Positions 44,045 through 52,595 of a stretch of DNA of 59,123 bases are shown piece after piece (position 1 is the stretch's first letter; each line of letters begins with the position of its first letter). The position numbers were made by a program, and so were the translations under genes. The DNA comes from an uncultured Bacteroidales bacterium (GTDB taxonomy: Bacteria > Bacteroidota > Bacteroidia > Bacteroidales > Bacteroidaceae): positions 1 to 59,123 of the forward strand of contig CADCGD010000037.1 of assembly GCA_902800925.1 (NCBI GenBank). The letters run 5' to 3'. The notes under the pieces are model-generated. The model did not search any database. It saw nothing but the letters and a program-made list of their open reading frames with translations, and was not told the DNA's origin.

Positions 44045-45856
44045 TTATTCCTTGGGCAGTTGCAGGATAAAGCGGCTGCCTTCTTTGTAGCGGGTGTCGA
44101 GGATGACATCACCACCTAATTGGCGGGCTACGCGTCGAGCGACGGACAGTCCGAGGCCAACCCCTTCTTTATAGATATTAGACTTATAGAAGTGTTCGAA
44201 AATCTTCTCTTCGTCACCCTCTTTAATGCCACAGCCAGTATCGGTAACGCTGAGACATACCATGTTATGGTTGAGTTTATGCTGGTAGCTGCGTAGTGTG
44301 ATGGTACCACCCTCAGGTGTGAACTTGATGGCGTTATCCATGAGGTGGTTGAGAATCTTCTGCACTTCCTTGCGGTTAATGATGATCTTACAGCTGTCCT
44401 TGAGTAACAGCTCCAGGCGCAGGTTGAACGGAGTCTCATTGTCCTGGTAAGGCTCTGCCAAGTGTCGAAGCAAGTCGTTACATGCCACCAAGTCGGACTT
44501 GTCGATGTAGTGGATGCTCTCCTTGCTGGAGAAATCAAGAATCTCGTCGACGATACGCACAATGGTATTCGTGCTGTGGCCAATACGTTTGGCAATGTCA
44601 GCACGTTCTGCATCACTGGTCAATGTGCGTGGGTCACTGATGATTTGTGCATAACCACTGATAATGTTCAACGGAGTGCGTATCTCGTGACTCATATTCT
44701 TCAGGAAGTTTATCTTCATGCGGTTAGCCTCCTGAGCCTTGTCGCGTGCAATAAGCAAATCGTGGTTCTGACGCTGCAGTTTGCGCAGATAGCGGTTCTT
44801 GTTCATACGGTAGATGACCATGCCTATCAACAGGAAGGTGAAGATGACAATGGTAATGGCGTATTGGAGCAACGTGTTGTGCCTTTCCATCGTCAGACTG
44901 CGTGCCTCCGCACTTTCCAGATCACTGGCGGTACCCATTATTTCTTCGCTCATGATGACGTTGTTGACAGAGTCTTTGATAGCCATGTAGTGCTTCTGTG
45001 TGTCGAAGGCACGTTGTGTGTCGCCCGACAACTCGTAGATTTCTGTCTGGAACTTGTATATATCGGTGGTATTAGTCAGGTTGTAGGTCAGCTGGATAGC
45101 GTCATCATAGTGTTTGTCTGCTACAGCCTTACAGATGAGTGCGTAATAATAATAGGTAGTACTGAAACCTTCTCCCAACTCTTCTCTCATGGTGATATAC
45201 TCATTGAAAGCCTTGTTGACAGCAGTCCAGTCACGCATGGCATATGACACGATGACTTTAAAACCGATAGCGTCGCTATAGTCGTAATTGATACCGTCCC
45301 CCTTGATAATCTCAATGGCGCAGTTGAGGTGCTTCATGGCATCTTCTGGTTGGGTGTCCATCTCAATATTGGCCAAGTCCATATAGATAGAGGCCAGGTT
45401 CTTGACCTGACTGTGGTCTACCTGTTCCAAGGCCTTCTCAAAATACTGATGGGCAAGGGGCATGTTGCCACGCAGAGAGTAGATGATGCCACGCAGTTGG
45501 GTCGTCTTGTAGAGCTCACCCATGTCGCCACGGCGCTCCATCTCGGCCTGCATCTTCATGGTCTTGCGCAGCGCACGATAGAAGTGGTTGTGGTTGACAT
45601 CATAGAGTACTTCGTTCTTCCAACAGAGGTAGTAACCGCTGATATTGTCTTCTCCCAAAAGGTAATTACGATATTGGGCATTGGCCTCATAGAACTTTTG
45701 TTCGTCATTTTGGTTAAAGGTGGTACGCACTTGTTGCAGCAGTTTTGCTGCAGTGGTGTCTTCCTGGCTTTTTGACTGTCCTGAGGTATTGGTGGTATAG
45801 AAGCATAAAGCCAATAATATGATGATGCCGTTAAGGTAACGATTGATTCTTTTCAT
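44045..45856 (-). CDS. TPR-containing sensor histidine kinase
   Basis: This 603-residue protein has an N-terminal hydrophobic signal (YLNGIIILLALCFYTTNTSGQ). A helical TPR-like sensor region (about 35-280) is followed by a membrane helix (LLQYAITIVIFTFLLIGMVIYRM), a coiled coil and the kinase core. The phosphoacceptor is His390 in NMSHEIRTPLN. The ATPase has N box MDNAIKFTPEGG, G1 DTGCGI and G2 GVGLGLSVARR. Unlike the other two kinases here it has a cleavable signal without a lipobox. The start is the ATG at 45856 (MKRINRYL); the upstream in-frame ATG at 45901 lies beyond the promoter at 45889-45897. No response regulator is nearby. Confidence 0.88.
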   Translation of the reverse strand: MKRINRYLNGIIILLALCFYTTNTSGQSKSQEDTTAAKLLQQVRTTFNQNDEQKFYEANAQYRNYLLGEDNISGYYLCWKNEVLYDVNHNHFYRALRKTMKMQAEMERRGDMGELYKTTQLRGIIYSLRGNMPLAHQYFEKALEQVDHSQVKNLASIYMDLANIEMDTQPEDAMKHLNCAIEIIKGDGINYDYSDAIGFKVIVSYAMRDWTAVNKAFNEYITMREELGEGFSTTYYYYALICKAVADKHYDDAIQLTYNLTNTTDIYKFQTEIYELSGDTQRAFDTQKHYMAIKDSVNNVIMSEEIMGTASDLESAEARSLTMERHNTLLQYAITIVIFTFLLIGMVIYRMNKNRYLRKLQRQNHDLLIARDKAQEANRMKINFLKNMSHEIRTPLNIISGYAQIISDPRTLTSDAERADIAKRIGHSTNTIVRIVDEILDFSSKESIHYIDKSDLVACNDLLRHLAEPYQDNETPFNLRLELLLKDSCKIIINRKEVQKILNHLMDNAIKFTPEGGTITLRSYQHKLNHNMVCLSVTDTGCGIKEGDEEKIFEHFYKSNIYKEGVGLGLSVARRVARQLGGDVILDTRYKEGSRFILQLPKE

Positions 45857-45888
45857 GTTCACAGGGTCCTTATTAGGGTTATGTGTAT

Positions 45889-45897
45889 GCAAAGGTA
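45889..45897 (-). promoter_or_regulatory. -7 promoter element for the third TPR kinase
   Basis: Minus-strand TACCTTTGC, 32 bases before the ATG at 45856. It excludes the longer ORF start at 45901. Confidence 0.7.
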
Positions 45898-46020
45898 GCA
45901 AGAATACACTTAAATAGCAAATGTTCTGTCTATTAATCTACGAACACCCGTTCTTTAACACTTGTTGATTATTCTTTAATTCTTAACGAAGGTTAAATAT
46001 TTCATTTTTCAACGAAAATA

Positions 46021-46053
46021 TTTGGAAGTTACATCATTTTTGCCTTACCTTTG
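46021..46053 (+). promoter_or_regulatory. -33/-7 promoter of the YtrA-type ABC operon
   Basis: TTTG at 46021-46024 and TACCTTTG at 46046-46053, with 21 bases between, are followed by CAG. Transcription would start near 46058, inside the operator at 46055-46078. Confidence 0.7.
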
Positions 46054-46054
46054 C

Positions 46055-46078
46055 AGTGTACTATTAAAGTGGTACACT
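46055..46078 (+). promoter_or_regulatory. Putative operator for the YtrA-type GntR regulator
   Basis: A perfect inverted repeat AGTGTAC-N10-GTACACT sits over the predicted transcription start. GntR-family YtrA regulators usually bind GTGTA-type palindromes, and such a regulator is encoded by the third gene of this operon (47787-48149). Binding here would block initiation, giving negative autoregulation; this is inferred. Confidence 0.65.
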
Positions 46079-46112
46079 AATACAGTATGATTATCAACTA
46101 ATAATACCTATT

Positions 46113-46943
46113 ATGATAGAAGTAAAGAACATCAGTTTCAAGTATGCCGGATCCAAGCATCTGGTATTCGATGATTTCAGTCTCAGACTGGAGGAAGACC
46201 GCATCTATGGTCTGTTAGGAAAGAATGGTACAGGTAAGAGCACGCTGCTCTATCTTCTCTCAGGACTGCTCCGCCCATCGCTGGGCACAGTTTGTTGCGA
46301 TGCCATCGCAACAAACAAGCGCCAGCCCGAAATTCTGCGCGACATCTTCCTCGTCACGGAGGAGTTCGAGATGCCTGCTATCCGTCTCTCTGAATATGTG
46401 AAGCTCTACAAGCCCTTCTATCCCAACTTCTCGGATGAAATCCTGCAGAGCTGTCTGGCTGATTTTGAACTTCCTGCTGATGTGCGTCTGGGTGAGCTCT
46501 CGATGGGTCAGCGTAAGAAGGCTTATATTGCCTTTGCTATGGCTACCAATACCAAATACTTGTTGATGGATGAGCCCACCAATGGCTTGGACATCCCCTC
46601 GAAGTCGCAGTTCCGTAAGGTCATTGCCCAGCACATGACGGAGGAGCGCACTGTGATAATCTCTACCCATCAGGTACACGACGTAGAGCAGATGCTTGAC
46701 CATATCTTGATTCTTGACCAGCACTCAGTATTGCTGAATGCCTCCATGCAGGAGATTCAGGATGCCTACACCTTCGAATATCGTACCCCACAGCAGATGG
46801 ACGATACTGTCCTTTATGCTGAGCCCACCCTGCAGGGTAATGCGGTCATTACCAAGCGAAATGAGGGTGAACCAGAGACACAGGTGAACCTCGAACTCCT
46901 GTTTAACTATAAGACAACGCAAAAGACAGGACCAGTACTGTAA
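46113..46943 (+). CDS. ABC transporter ATP-binding protein (YtrB/EcsA-like)
   Basis: This 276-residue ATPase has Walker A GLLGKNGTGKST, Q-loop region LVTEEFEMPAIRLSEYV, signature LSMGQRKKAYIAFAM, Walker B YLLMDEPTNGLD and the H-loop STHQVHD. It is followed by a membrane subunit and a YtrA-type GntR regulator, the arrangement of ytr-like operons that respond to cell-envelope stress in Firmicutes. The transported substance is unknown. Its promoter and operator are at 46021-46078. Confidence 0.88.
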   Translation: MIEVKNISFKYAGSKHLVFDDFSLRLEEDRIYGLLGKNGTGKSTLLYLLSGLLRPSLGTVCCDAIATNKRQPEILRDIFLVTEEFEMPAIRLSEYVKLYKPFYPNFSDEILQSCLADFELPADVRLGELSMGQRKKAYIAFAMATNTKYLLMDEPTNGLDIPSKSQFRKVIAQHMTEERTVIISTHQVHDVEQMLDHILILDQHSVLLNASMQEIQDAYTFEYRTPQQMDDTVLYAEPTLQGNAVITKRNEGEPETQVNLELLFNYKTTQKTGPVL

Positions 46944-46986
46944 ATTAATAAACCACGAATTTCTCAAATTAAACGAATATAAAATT

Positions 46987-47790
46987 ATGAGTACCTTTAA
47001 TATAAATAGATTCGCTCAGGCACTGAAGTGCCAGTTTCTAGTAATGCGCAAGATGTGGATTCGCCTTTTTGGTATCTTTACACTTGTTATGTTTATGGCA
47101 GGTCTGTTCTGGACCCGTGTGCAGGGAACAGGCTATGATTATATGGTAGAAAACTGGCCAGCAGAGGATGTATATAGGAATTATAACCATTATGTCGAGC
47201 AGACACTCGTCTTCAGCGTTATCTTCTTCTGCTTCTCTATGCTCTTCGGTGCCAGCTACCTGTTTTCCAGCATGAAGGAAACTCGCAAGCGTTCGGCCTT
47301 CCTGCTTTGGCCAGTGTCCAATCTGGAGAAATATGTCGTCAACCTGCTACTCTCCATTCTTTGGCTGGCCATCATTACGGTAGGCGCCTGTCTGTTGGCA
47401 GATACGCTGCGCGTTTTTGTGGACTGGGTTACGGGGCGTATTGTGATATGGGGATTCCCTAAGCTCGCTGAACCTTTTGTCAACAATGCTGCTTTCGAGC
47501 ATTGGCAGACCGCATGGATGTTCTTCACTTGGGTGTTCTATATCCATTCGCTCTATATCGTGGGAGGTACGCTGTTCCGTCGCCAGCAGTTCCTGCTGAC
47601 CAGCTGCACGATAGTTCTTGTCGCCATCTTGCTGACAATGCTTCTAAACCAGATAGACTGGAACAGCATGAACATCGAGTTCATCACGGGCACCTGGGAC
47701 GAGAAGACAGAAACCTATACGCATATTTTCCATCCCTTCTTCTATTTTACCCGTATGCAGGTTATTAACAATAAATGGTTGAACGTATGA
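46987..47790 (+). CDS. ABC transporter membrane subunit
   Basis: This 267-residue integral membrane protein has about six hydrophobic segments, among them LFGIFTLVMFMAGLFW, LVFSVIFFCFSMLFGASYLFS, YVVNLLLSILWLAIITVGACLLA and SLYIVGGTLFRRQQFLLTSCTIVLVAILLTMLL. It has the ETRKRSAFLLWPVSNLEKYVV cytoplasmic loop seen in this type of permease. No specific family name can be given beyond an ABC-2-like permease. It lies between the ATPase and the regulator; its stop overlaps the regulator start as ATGA. Confidence 0.8.
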   Translation: MSTFNINRFAQALKCQFLVMRKMWIRLFGIFTLVMFMAGLFWTRVQGTGYDYMVENWPAEDVYRNYNHYVEQTLVFSVIFFCFSMLFGASYLFSSMKETRKRSAFLLWPVSNLEKYVVNLLLSILWLAIITVGACLLADTLRVFVDWVTGRIVIWGFPKLAEPFVNNAAFEHWQTAWMFFTWVFYIHSLYIVGGTLFRRQQFLLTSCTIVLVAILLTMLLNQIDWNSMNIEFITGTWDEKTETYTHIFHPFFYFTRMQVINNKWLNV

Positions 47791-48149
47791 TTTTTACTAA
47801 CGATAAAGCGATATACATCCAGATGGCAGATCGTCTGTGCGACGAGATTCTCTCTGGCGTGTATAAGGACGACGACCGTATCCCGTCCGTCCGAGAGTAT
47901 GCCGTGCTGTTGGAGGTGAACACCAACACAGCCGTCAAAGCCTATGAGCAGTTGGCTCGTGAGGAGATTATCTATAACAAGCGTGGCTTAGGTTACTTCG
48001 TCACAAAGGGTGCTCGTAAGCAAATCTTGAAAGTGCGCAAGCAAGAGTTTATGAAGGAGCGTCTGCCAGAGCTCTTTCGTCAGATGAACCTCCTTGACAT
48101 CACTATTGAAGACGTTGCAGAAGCCTACAAAAAGCTTACAGAATGTTAA
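47787..48149 (+). CDS. GntR family transcriptional regulator, YtrA subfamily
   Basis: This 120-residue regulator has the N-terminal GntR winged helix (IYIQMADRLCDEIL, then IPSVREYAVLLEVNTNTAVKAYEQL and IIYNKRGLGYFVTKGAR) and only a short C-terminal helical tail, as in the YtrA subfamily. The start is taken at 47787, where ATGA overlaps the permease stop, rather than the ATG at 47775. It probably represses its own operon through the palindrome at 46055-46078. Confidence 0.88.
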   Translation: MIFTNDKAIYIQMADRLCDEILSGVYKDDDRIPSVREYAVLLEVNTNTAVKAYEQLAREEIIYNKRGLGYFVTKGARKQILKVRKQEFMKERLPELFRQMNLLDITIEDVAEAYKKLTEC

Positions 48150-48204
48150 AGTTTAGTCATACTTCTATTCATTCGTCACAAATGTATGCAGTTCGTCCCA
48201 TTTA

Positions 48205-48236
48205 TTTGGAGGGTAATGCAACTTTTCGTACTTTTG
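48205..48236 (+). promoter_or_regulatory. -33/-7 promoter of the efflux operon
   Basis: TTTG at 48205-48208 and TACTTTTG at 48229-48236, 20 bases apart, are followed by CAA. The ATG of the first gene is about 45 bases downstream. No palindrome comparable to the Ytr operator was seen. Confidence 0.7.
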
Positions 48237-48280
48237 CAACGTCTAACGAATAGAAAACTAAGGTAAAAAGAATTTAATAG

Positions 48281-48940
48281 ATGATTCACTTACAAGACAT
48301 TAACAAAACCTATCAGGGTGCCCAGCCGCTCCATGTGCTGAAGGGAATCTCACTTGATATTGCGAAGGGAGAATTCGTCAGTATCATGGGAGCATCGGGC
48401 TCGGGTAAGAGTACCTTATTAAATATATTAGGTATTCTGGACAACTACGACTCAGGAACCTACGAACTCGCAGGTGTTCCCATCTGGAACCTCTCCGAGA
48501 CCCGTGCTGCCGAGTATCGTAACAAAATGATTGGATTCATCTTCCAGTCATTCAACCTCATCTCTTTCAAGACAGCAGTAGAAAATGTGGAGTTGCCACT
48601 CTTTTACCAAGGGGTTTCCAGGCGCAAGCGTCATACGCTTGCCCTGGAGTATCTCGAACGCCTTGGGCTACTCGACTGGGCAGAACACTATCCCAACGAA
48701 CTCTCCGGTGGACAGAAACAGCGTGTGGCTATTGCCCGTGCACTCATCACCCGGCCACAGATTATCCTGGCTGACGAACCTACGGGTGCTCTCGACTCCA
48801 AGACCTCTGTCGAGGTGATGCAGTTGCTGAAGAAGCTCAATGAGGATGAGGGTATCACGCAGATTATCGTTACCCATGACCCAACGGTGGCTGAAAAAAC
48901 GAACCGTATCATACGTATCAAGGATGGAGTTATTGAATGA
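48281..48940 (+). CDS. MacB/LolD-type ABC transporter ATP-binding protein
   Basis: This 219-residue ATPase is typical of the MacB/LolD class: Walker A GASGSGKST, Q-loop FIFQSFNLISF, signature LSGGQKQRVAIARAL, Walker B IILADEPTGALD and H-loop VTHDPTV. It energises the two permeases that follow; unlike classic MacB, ATPase and permease are separate. Its 3' end overlaps the next gene by 17 bases. Confidence 0.92.
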   Translation: MIHLQDINKTYQGAQPLHVLKGISLDIAKGEFVSIMGASGSGKSTLLNILGILDNYDSGTYELAGVPIWNLSETRAAEYRNKMIGFIFQSFNLISFKTAVENVELPLFYQGVSRRKRHTLALEYLERLGLLDWAEHYPNELSGGQKQRVAIARALITRPQIILADEPTGALDSKTSVEVMQLLKKLNEDEGITQIIVTHDPTVAEKTNRIIRIKDGVIE

Positions 48941-50162
48941 AATATGGCAGACAGCACGGCGTAATAAGCTGCGCACGACACTGACAGGCTTTGCAGTGGC
49001 GTGGGGCATCTTTATGATCATCGTGCTGTTGGGTGCCGGCAACGGACTCATCAATGCCAACCTGAAGCAGAGCGATCGTTTCCTGTCGTCGTCAATGGTC
49101 GTCTATGGCGGATGGACGTCGAAACCCTATCAGGGACTGAAAGAAGGACGCGACATCCGTCTGCACGAGAGTGACATGAAGATTACTGAGCGTGAATTCT
49201 CTGAAAACGTTGATGAGGTAGGTGCTCAGTACAACACGTCAGCAACCATCAGTTTTGGCCAGCAGTATGTTTCAACAAGTATCAGCGGTGTCTATCCCAA
49301 CCACACGAAAATCAATAAAGTGGAAATCTTGCAAGGTCGTTTCATCAATGAAATTGATGTGAAGGAAAGCCGAAAAGTGCTGGTGTTAGGCAACAAGCAG
49401 GTCAAGGAACTGAAGTGTCGTGTCGGTGATTTCCTAAACGTTGGAAACTTTGCCTTCAAGGTGGTGGGTATCTATAAGGAGCAGGAGAATGGTCGCTCAG
49501 ACGCGTTCAGCAGCTATACGGCTATCAAGCGCATTTATGGTGCCAAGACCGATGATGCAGGACGTATAGAGTTTACGTTCCATGGACTGACGACAGAGGA
49601 GGCTAACGAGGCTTTTGAACGCAGCTATCGTCACCGACTGAATGCTGAACATCAGGCACATCCTGAAGACGAAGACGCTGTCTGGTTATGGAATCGTTTC
49701 ACGCAGAACCTGCAGATGGAACAAGGCATCGGTATTATCCGCACCGCTCTTTGGATAGTGGGATTGTTTACCCTGCTCTCTGGTATCGTAGGTGTATCGA
49801 ATATCATGCTCATTACCGTCAAAGAGCGTACCCATGAGTTTGGCATCCGGAAGGCTATCGGTGCTAAGCCCTGGACTGTGCTGAAGCTGATTATCACGGA
49901 GAGTGTTATTATCACGACTATCTTTGGCTATATCGGTATGCTGTTGGGTATTTTCGCCAATGAATATATGGACGCAACGATAGGTCATGAGACCATAGAT
50001 ACAGGATTGTTCAAGGCCACGATGTTCCTTGATCCGACTGTCGGACTGGATGTCTGTGTGGAGGCCACGCTGGTGATGATTATTGCAGGAACGATAGCAG
50101 GACTCATCCCGGCCTATAAAGCAAGTAGAATCCGTCCCATTGAGGCCCTAAGAGCAGATTAA
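48924..50162 (+). CDS. MacB-like ABC permease, first
   Basis: This 412-residue permease has one N-terminal membrane helix (LRTTLTGFAVAWGIFMIIVLLGAG), a periplasmic MacB_PCD domain (about 45-275) and three C-terminal FtsX-type helices (TALWIVGLFTLLSGIVGVSNIMLITV, TTIFGYIGMLLGIF and MIIAGTIAGLIPA). The motif ERTHEFGIRKAIGAKPW marks the coupling region. An ORF opens at 48840, but the start MELLNEIWQTARRNKLRT at 48924 matches the family and overlaps the ATPase end by 17 bases. The next gene starts three bases after its stop. Confidence 0.9.
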   Translation: MELLNEIWQTARRNKLRTTLTGFAVAWGIFMIIVLLGAGNGLINANLKQSDRFLSSSMVVYGGWTSKPYQGLKEGRDIRLHESDMKITEREFSENVDEVGAQYNTSATISFGQQYVSTSISGVYPNHTKINKVEILQGRFINEIDVKESRKVLVLGNKQVKELKCRVGDFLNVGNFAFKVVGIYKEQENGRSDAFSSYTAIKRIYGAKTDDAGRIEFTFHGLTTEEANEAFERSYRHRLNAEHQAHPEDEDAVWLWNRFTQNLQMEQGIGIIRTALWIVGLFTLLSGIVGVSNIMLITVKERTHEFGIRKAIGAKPWTVLKLIITESVIITTIFGYIGMLLGIFANEYMDATIGHETIDTGLFKATMFLDPTVGLDVCVEATLVMIIAGTIAGLIPAYKASRIRPIEALRAD

Positions 50163-50165
50163 GTT

Positions 50166-51413
50166 ATGAGAATAGATTTAGATACATATAGAGAAATCCT
50201 TGACACGCTGACACGTAACAAGTCGCGCTCGTTTCTTACGGGCTTCGGCGTCTTTTGGGGTGTGTTCATGCTTGTTGCACTGATGGGAGGCGGCAACGGA
50301 CTGAAGGAACTGCTACAGCAGAACTTTGCGGGTTTTGCCACCAACAGCGCTCTGGTGTGGGCACAACCTACAAGCAAGGCGTACAAGGGCTTTCGTAAAG
50401 GTCGCTATTGGCATATGGACTATAAGGATATAGACCGTTTACGCCATAGCGTTCCAGAACTTGACGTCGTCACGCCTCTGCTTTTTTCGAACGGTGGCAC
50501 AGCCTATTACGGAGACCGCAAAGCTACTATTGGCGTCAGTGGGGCTATGCCTGACTATCAGCGGGTCAACGAACCGAAGCTGTTTTACGGCAGATACATC
50601 GATGAGGCCGACATTCGCGACCATCGCAAAGTGTGCGTCATCCAGAAGAAAACCTATAAGGAACTGTTTCCTGGTGGTGGCGATCCCTGCGGCAAGCGCA
50701 TCCGCATCGACAATATCTACTATCAGATAGTAGGTGTCGACTACAATATGAGCGAGGGTGTTAATATCAGTGGAGAAAACGGAACGGGTGTCATCCTGCC
50801 GCTAACCTTTATGCAGCAGGCCTACAACCGTGGTAATGCCGTTGACCTGATTGCTGTTACCGGACGTCCGGGAGTGGTCATGTCGAAAGTAACCGACCGT
50901 ATCCGAGAGACCATCGCCAGAGCCCACACCATTGATCCTACCGACGAGCAGGGTGCTATGGTATTTAACACCGAGGTACTCTTCCAGATGCTCGACAACC
51001 TCTTCAAGGGTGTTAACTTCCTTATCTGGCTCGTAGGTCTTGGAACCTTGCTGGCAGGTGCCATCGGTGTATCGAATATCATGATGGTGACCGTGCGTGA
51101 GCGCACCACAGAGATAGGCATCCGTCGTGCCATTGGTGCTACGCCGAGGATGATACTGTCGCAGATCATCTCCGAGAGCATTGTGCTGACCCTCGTGGCA
51201 GGTATGAGTGGCATTCTCTTTGGCGTCATGATTCTCCAGATGCTTGAACTGGCTAATACGGAGGATGGCATCGTTGCTGCTCACTTCCAGATAGGTTTCT
51301 GGACAGCGCTCTTTGCCGCTCTTATGGTAAGCTCCATGGGCGTTCTCGCTGGTCTTGCCCCTGCTGCCCGTGCTATGAGCATCAAACCCGTCGACGCCAT
51401 GCGTGATGAATAA
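50166..51413 (+). CDS. MacB-like ABC permease, second
   Basis: This 415-residue protein has the same architecture as the preceding permease: an N-terminal helix (FLTGFGVFWGVFMLVALMGGG), a MacB periplasmic core and three FtsX helices. Its coupling motif is ERTTEIGIRRAIGATPRM. The two are diverged, which points to a heterodimeric transporter rather than a recent duplication. A hairpin and an A/C-rich spacer separate it from the adaptor gene. Confidence 0.9.
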   Translation: MRIDLDTYREILDTLTRNKSRSFLTGFGVFWGVFMLVALMGGGNGLKELLQQNFAGFATNSALVWAQPTSKAYKGFRKGRYWHMDYKDIDRLRHSVPELDVVTPLLFSNGGTAYYGDRKATIGVSGAMPDYQRVNEPKLFYGRYIDEADIRDHRKVCVIQKKTYKELFPGGGDPCGKRIRIDNIYYQIVGVDYNMSEGVNISGENGTGVILPLTFMQQAYNRGNAVDLIAVTGRPGVVMSKVTDRIRETIARAHTIDPTDEQGAMVFNTEVLFQMLDNLFKGVNFLIWLVGLGTLLAGAIGVSNIMMVTVRERTTEIGIRRAIGATPRMILSQIISESIVLTLVAGMSGILFGVMILQMLELANTEDGIVAAHFQIGFWTALFAALMVSSMGVLAGLAPAARAMSIKPVDAMRDE

Positions 51414-51420
51414 TAGTGTG

Positions 51421-51441
51421 GTCAGCGGTTTTCCCGCTGAC
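51421..51441 (+). other. Intercistronic hairpin in the efflux operon
   Basis: GTCAGCGG and CCGCTGAC pair (8 bp, 5-base loop) just after the second permease stop. There is no T-run. The spacer then becomes rich in A and C up to the adaptor ATG. It may protect or partly end the transcript. Confidence 0.45.
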
Positions 51442-51476
51442 ACCAAAACAAAGAAACAACAAAAACAACCAAGAAT

Positions 51477-52589
51477 ATGAAAAAGTACAGCAAACTGATT
51501 ATCGCCGTTATTATCGCGCTGATTTTCATCGGAACCTTCGTGTTCCTCTGGCAGAAAAGCCAACCCAAGGAAGTGGTTTACAACGAGTTTACCCCGCAAC
51601 AGGACAGCATCCAGAAAACCACCATTATCACAGGTAAGATAGAGCCTCGTAACGAGGTGAATATCAAGCCGCAGATCTCTGGTATCATCTCTGAACTGCT
51701 GAAGGAACCCGGCGACTATGTCAACGCCGGCGATGTGATTGCCAAGGTCAAGGTGATTCCTGACATGGCTCAGCTGTCGAGTGCTGAGATGCGTGTTCGT
51801 CTGGCAGATATCAACCTCAAGCAGGCTGAGACCGATTTCGAGCGTGTAGAGAACCTCTATAAACAGAAGTTGGTGAGTGCCGATGAGTTTGATAAGAGTA
51901 AGATGGCTTTGAACCAGGCTAAGCATGAGCGGCTGGCTGCTCAGGATGCCCTCGAGGTGGTACGCGATGGTGTGTCGAAGTCGAATGCCAAGGCATCGTC
52001 TACGCTCATCCGTTCTACCATCAGTGGCGTCATCCTCGATATCCCTGTCAAGGTCGGAAACTCTGTCATCCTCTCGAATACCTTCAACGATGGTACCACC
52101 ATTGCCACTGTGGCCAACATGAACGACCTCATCTTCCGTGGTAACATTGACGAAACAGAGGTGGGCCAGTTGACCATTGGCATGAATATGAAGATTAGTA
52201 TTGGCGCCCTGCAGGATCTCAGTTTCGATGCCGCTCTGGAGTATATCTCTCCGAAGGCTGTGGAGAGCAATGGTGCCAACCAGTTTGAAATCAAGGCTGC
52301 TGTGAAGCTCGCCAAGGACGGTAGCAAGATCCGCTCGGGCTATAGTGCCAATGCCGAGATTGTGTTGGCCAAGGCCGACAACGTGCTTACTGTTCCTGAG
52401 AGTGCTATCGAGTTCAGTGGCGACAGCACATTTGTCTATGTACTCACAGGCTCTGCCAACGAGAAGAACTATGAGCGTCGCGTTGTTGAAACTGGCCTCT
52501 CTGATGGTGTGAATATTGAGATTAAGAAGGGCCTGACAGCCAAGGATAAGGTTCGTGGCCCAGAGGTAATAACGGATGACAAAGACTAA
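51477..52589 (+). CDS. Periplasmic adaptor (MacA/HlyD-type membrane fusion) protein
   Basis: This 370-residue protein is anchored by an N-terminal helix (LIIAVIIALIFIGTFVFLW). A lipoyl/barrel-sandwich half follows (TGKIEPRNEVNIKPQISGIISELLKEPGDYVNAGDVIAKV), then a helical hairpin (about 95-165), the second lipoyl half, and the beta-barrel domain with IATVANMNDLIFRGNIDETEVGQLTIGM. It links the inner-membrane ABC permeases to the outer-membrane channel. Its place between permeases and TolC homologue is the canonical MacAB-TolC arrangement. Confidence 0.92.
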   Translation: MKKYSKLIIAVIIALIFIGTFVFLWQKSQPKEVVYNEFTPQQDSIQKTTIITGKIEPRNEVNIKPQISGIISELLKEPGDYVNAGDVIAKVKVIPDMAQLSSAEMRVRLADINLKQAETDFERVENLYKQKLVSADEFDKSKMALNQAKHERLAAQDALEVVRDGVSKSNAKASSTLIRSTISGVILDIPVKVGNSVILSNTFNDGTTIATVANMNDLIFRGNIDETEVGQLTIGMNMKISIGALQDLSFDAALEYISPKAVESNGANQFEIKAAVKLAKDGSKIRSGYSANAEIVLAKADNVLTVPESAIEFSGDSTFVYVLTGSANEKNYERRVVETGLSDGVNIEIKKGLTAKDKVRGPEVITDDKD

Positions 52590-52595
52590 CGGCTT

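Noticed and set aside
44462-45247. Plus-strand ORF opposite the third histidine kinase
   Set aside because: Shadow of the kinase coding sequence; no promoter and no recognisable domain.
50802-51926. Long minus-strand ORF opposite the second permease and adaptor
   Set aside because: It overlaps two recognised genes on the other strand and has His/Thr-rich low-information composition typical of a shadow frame.
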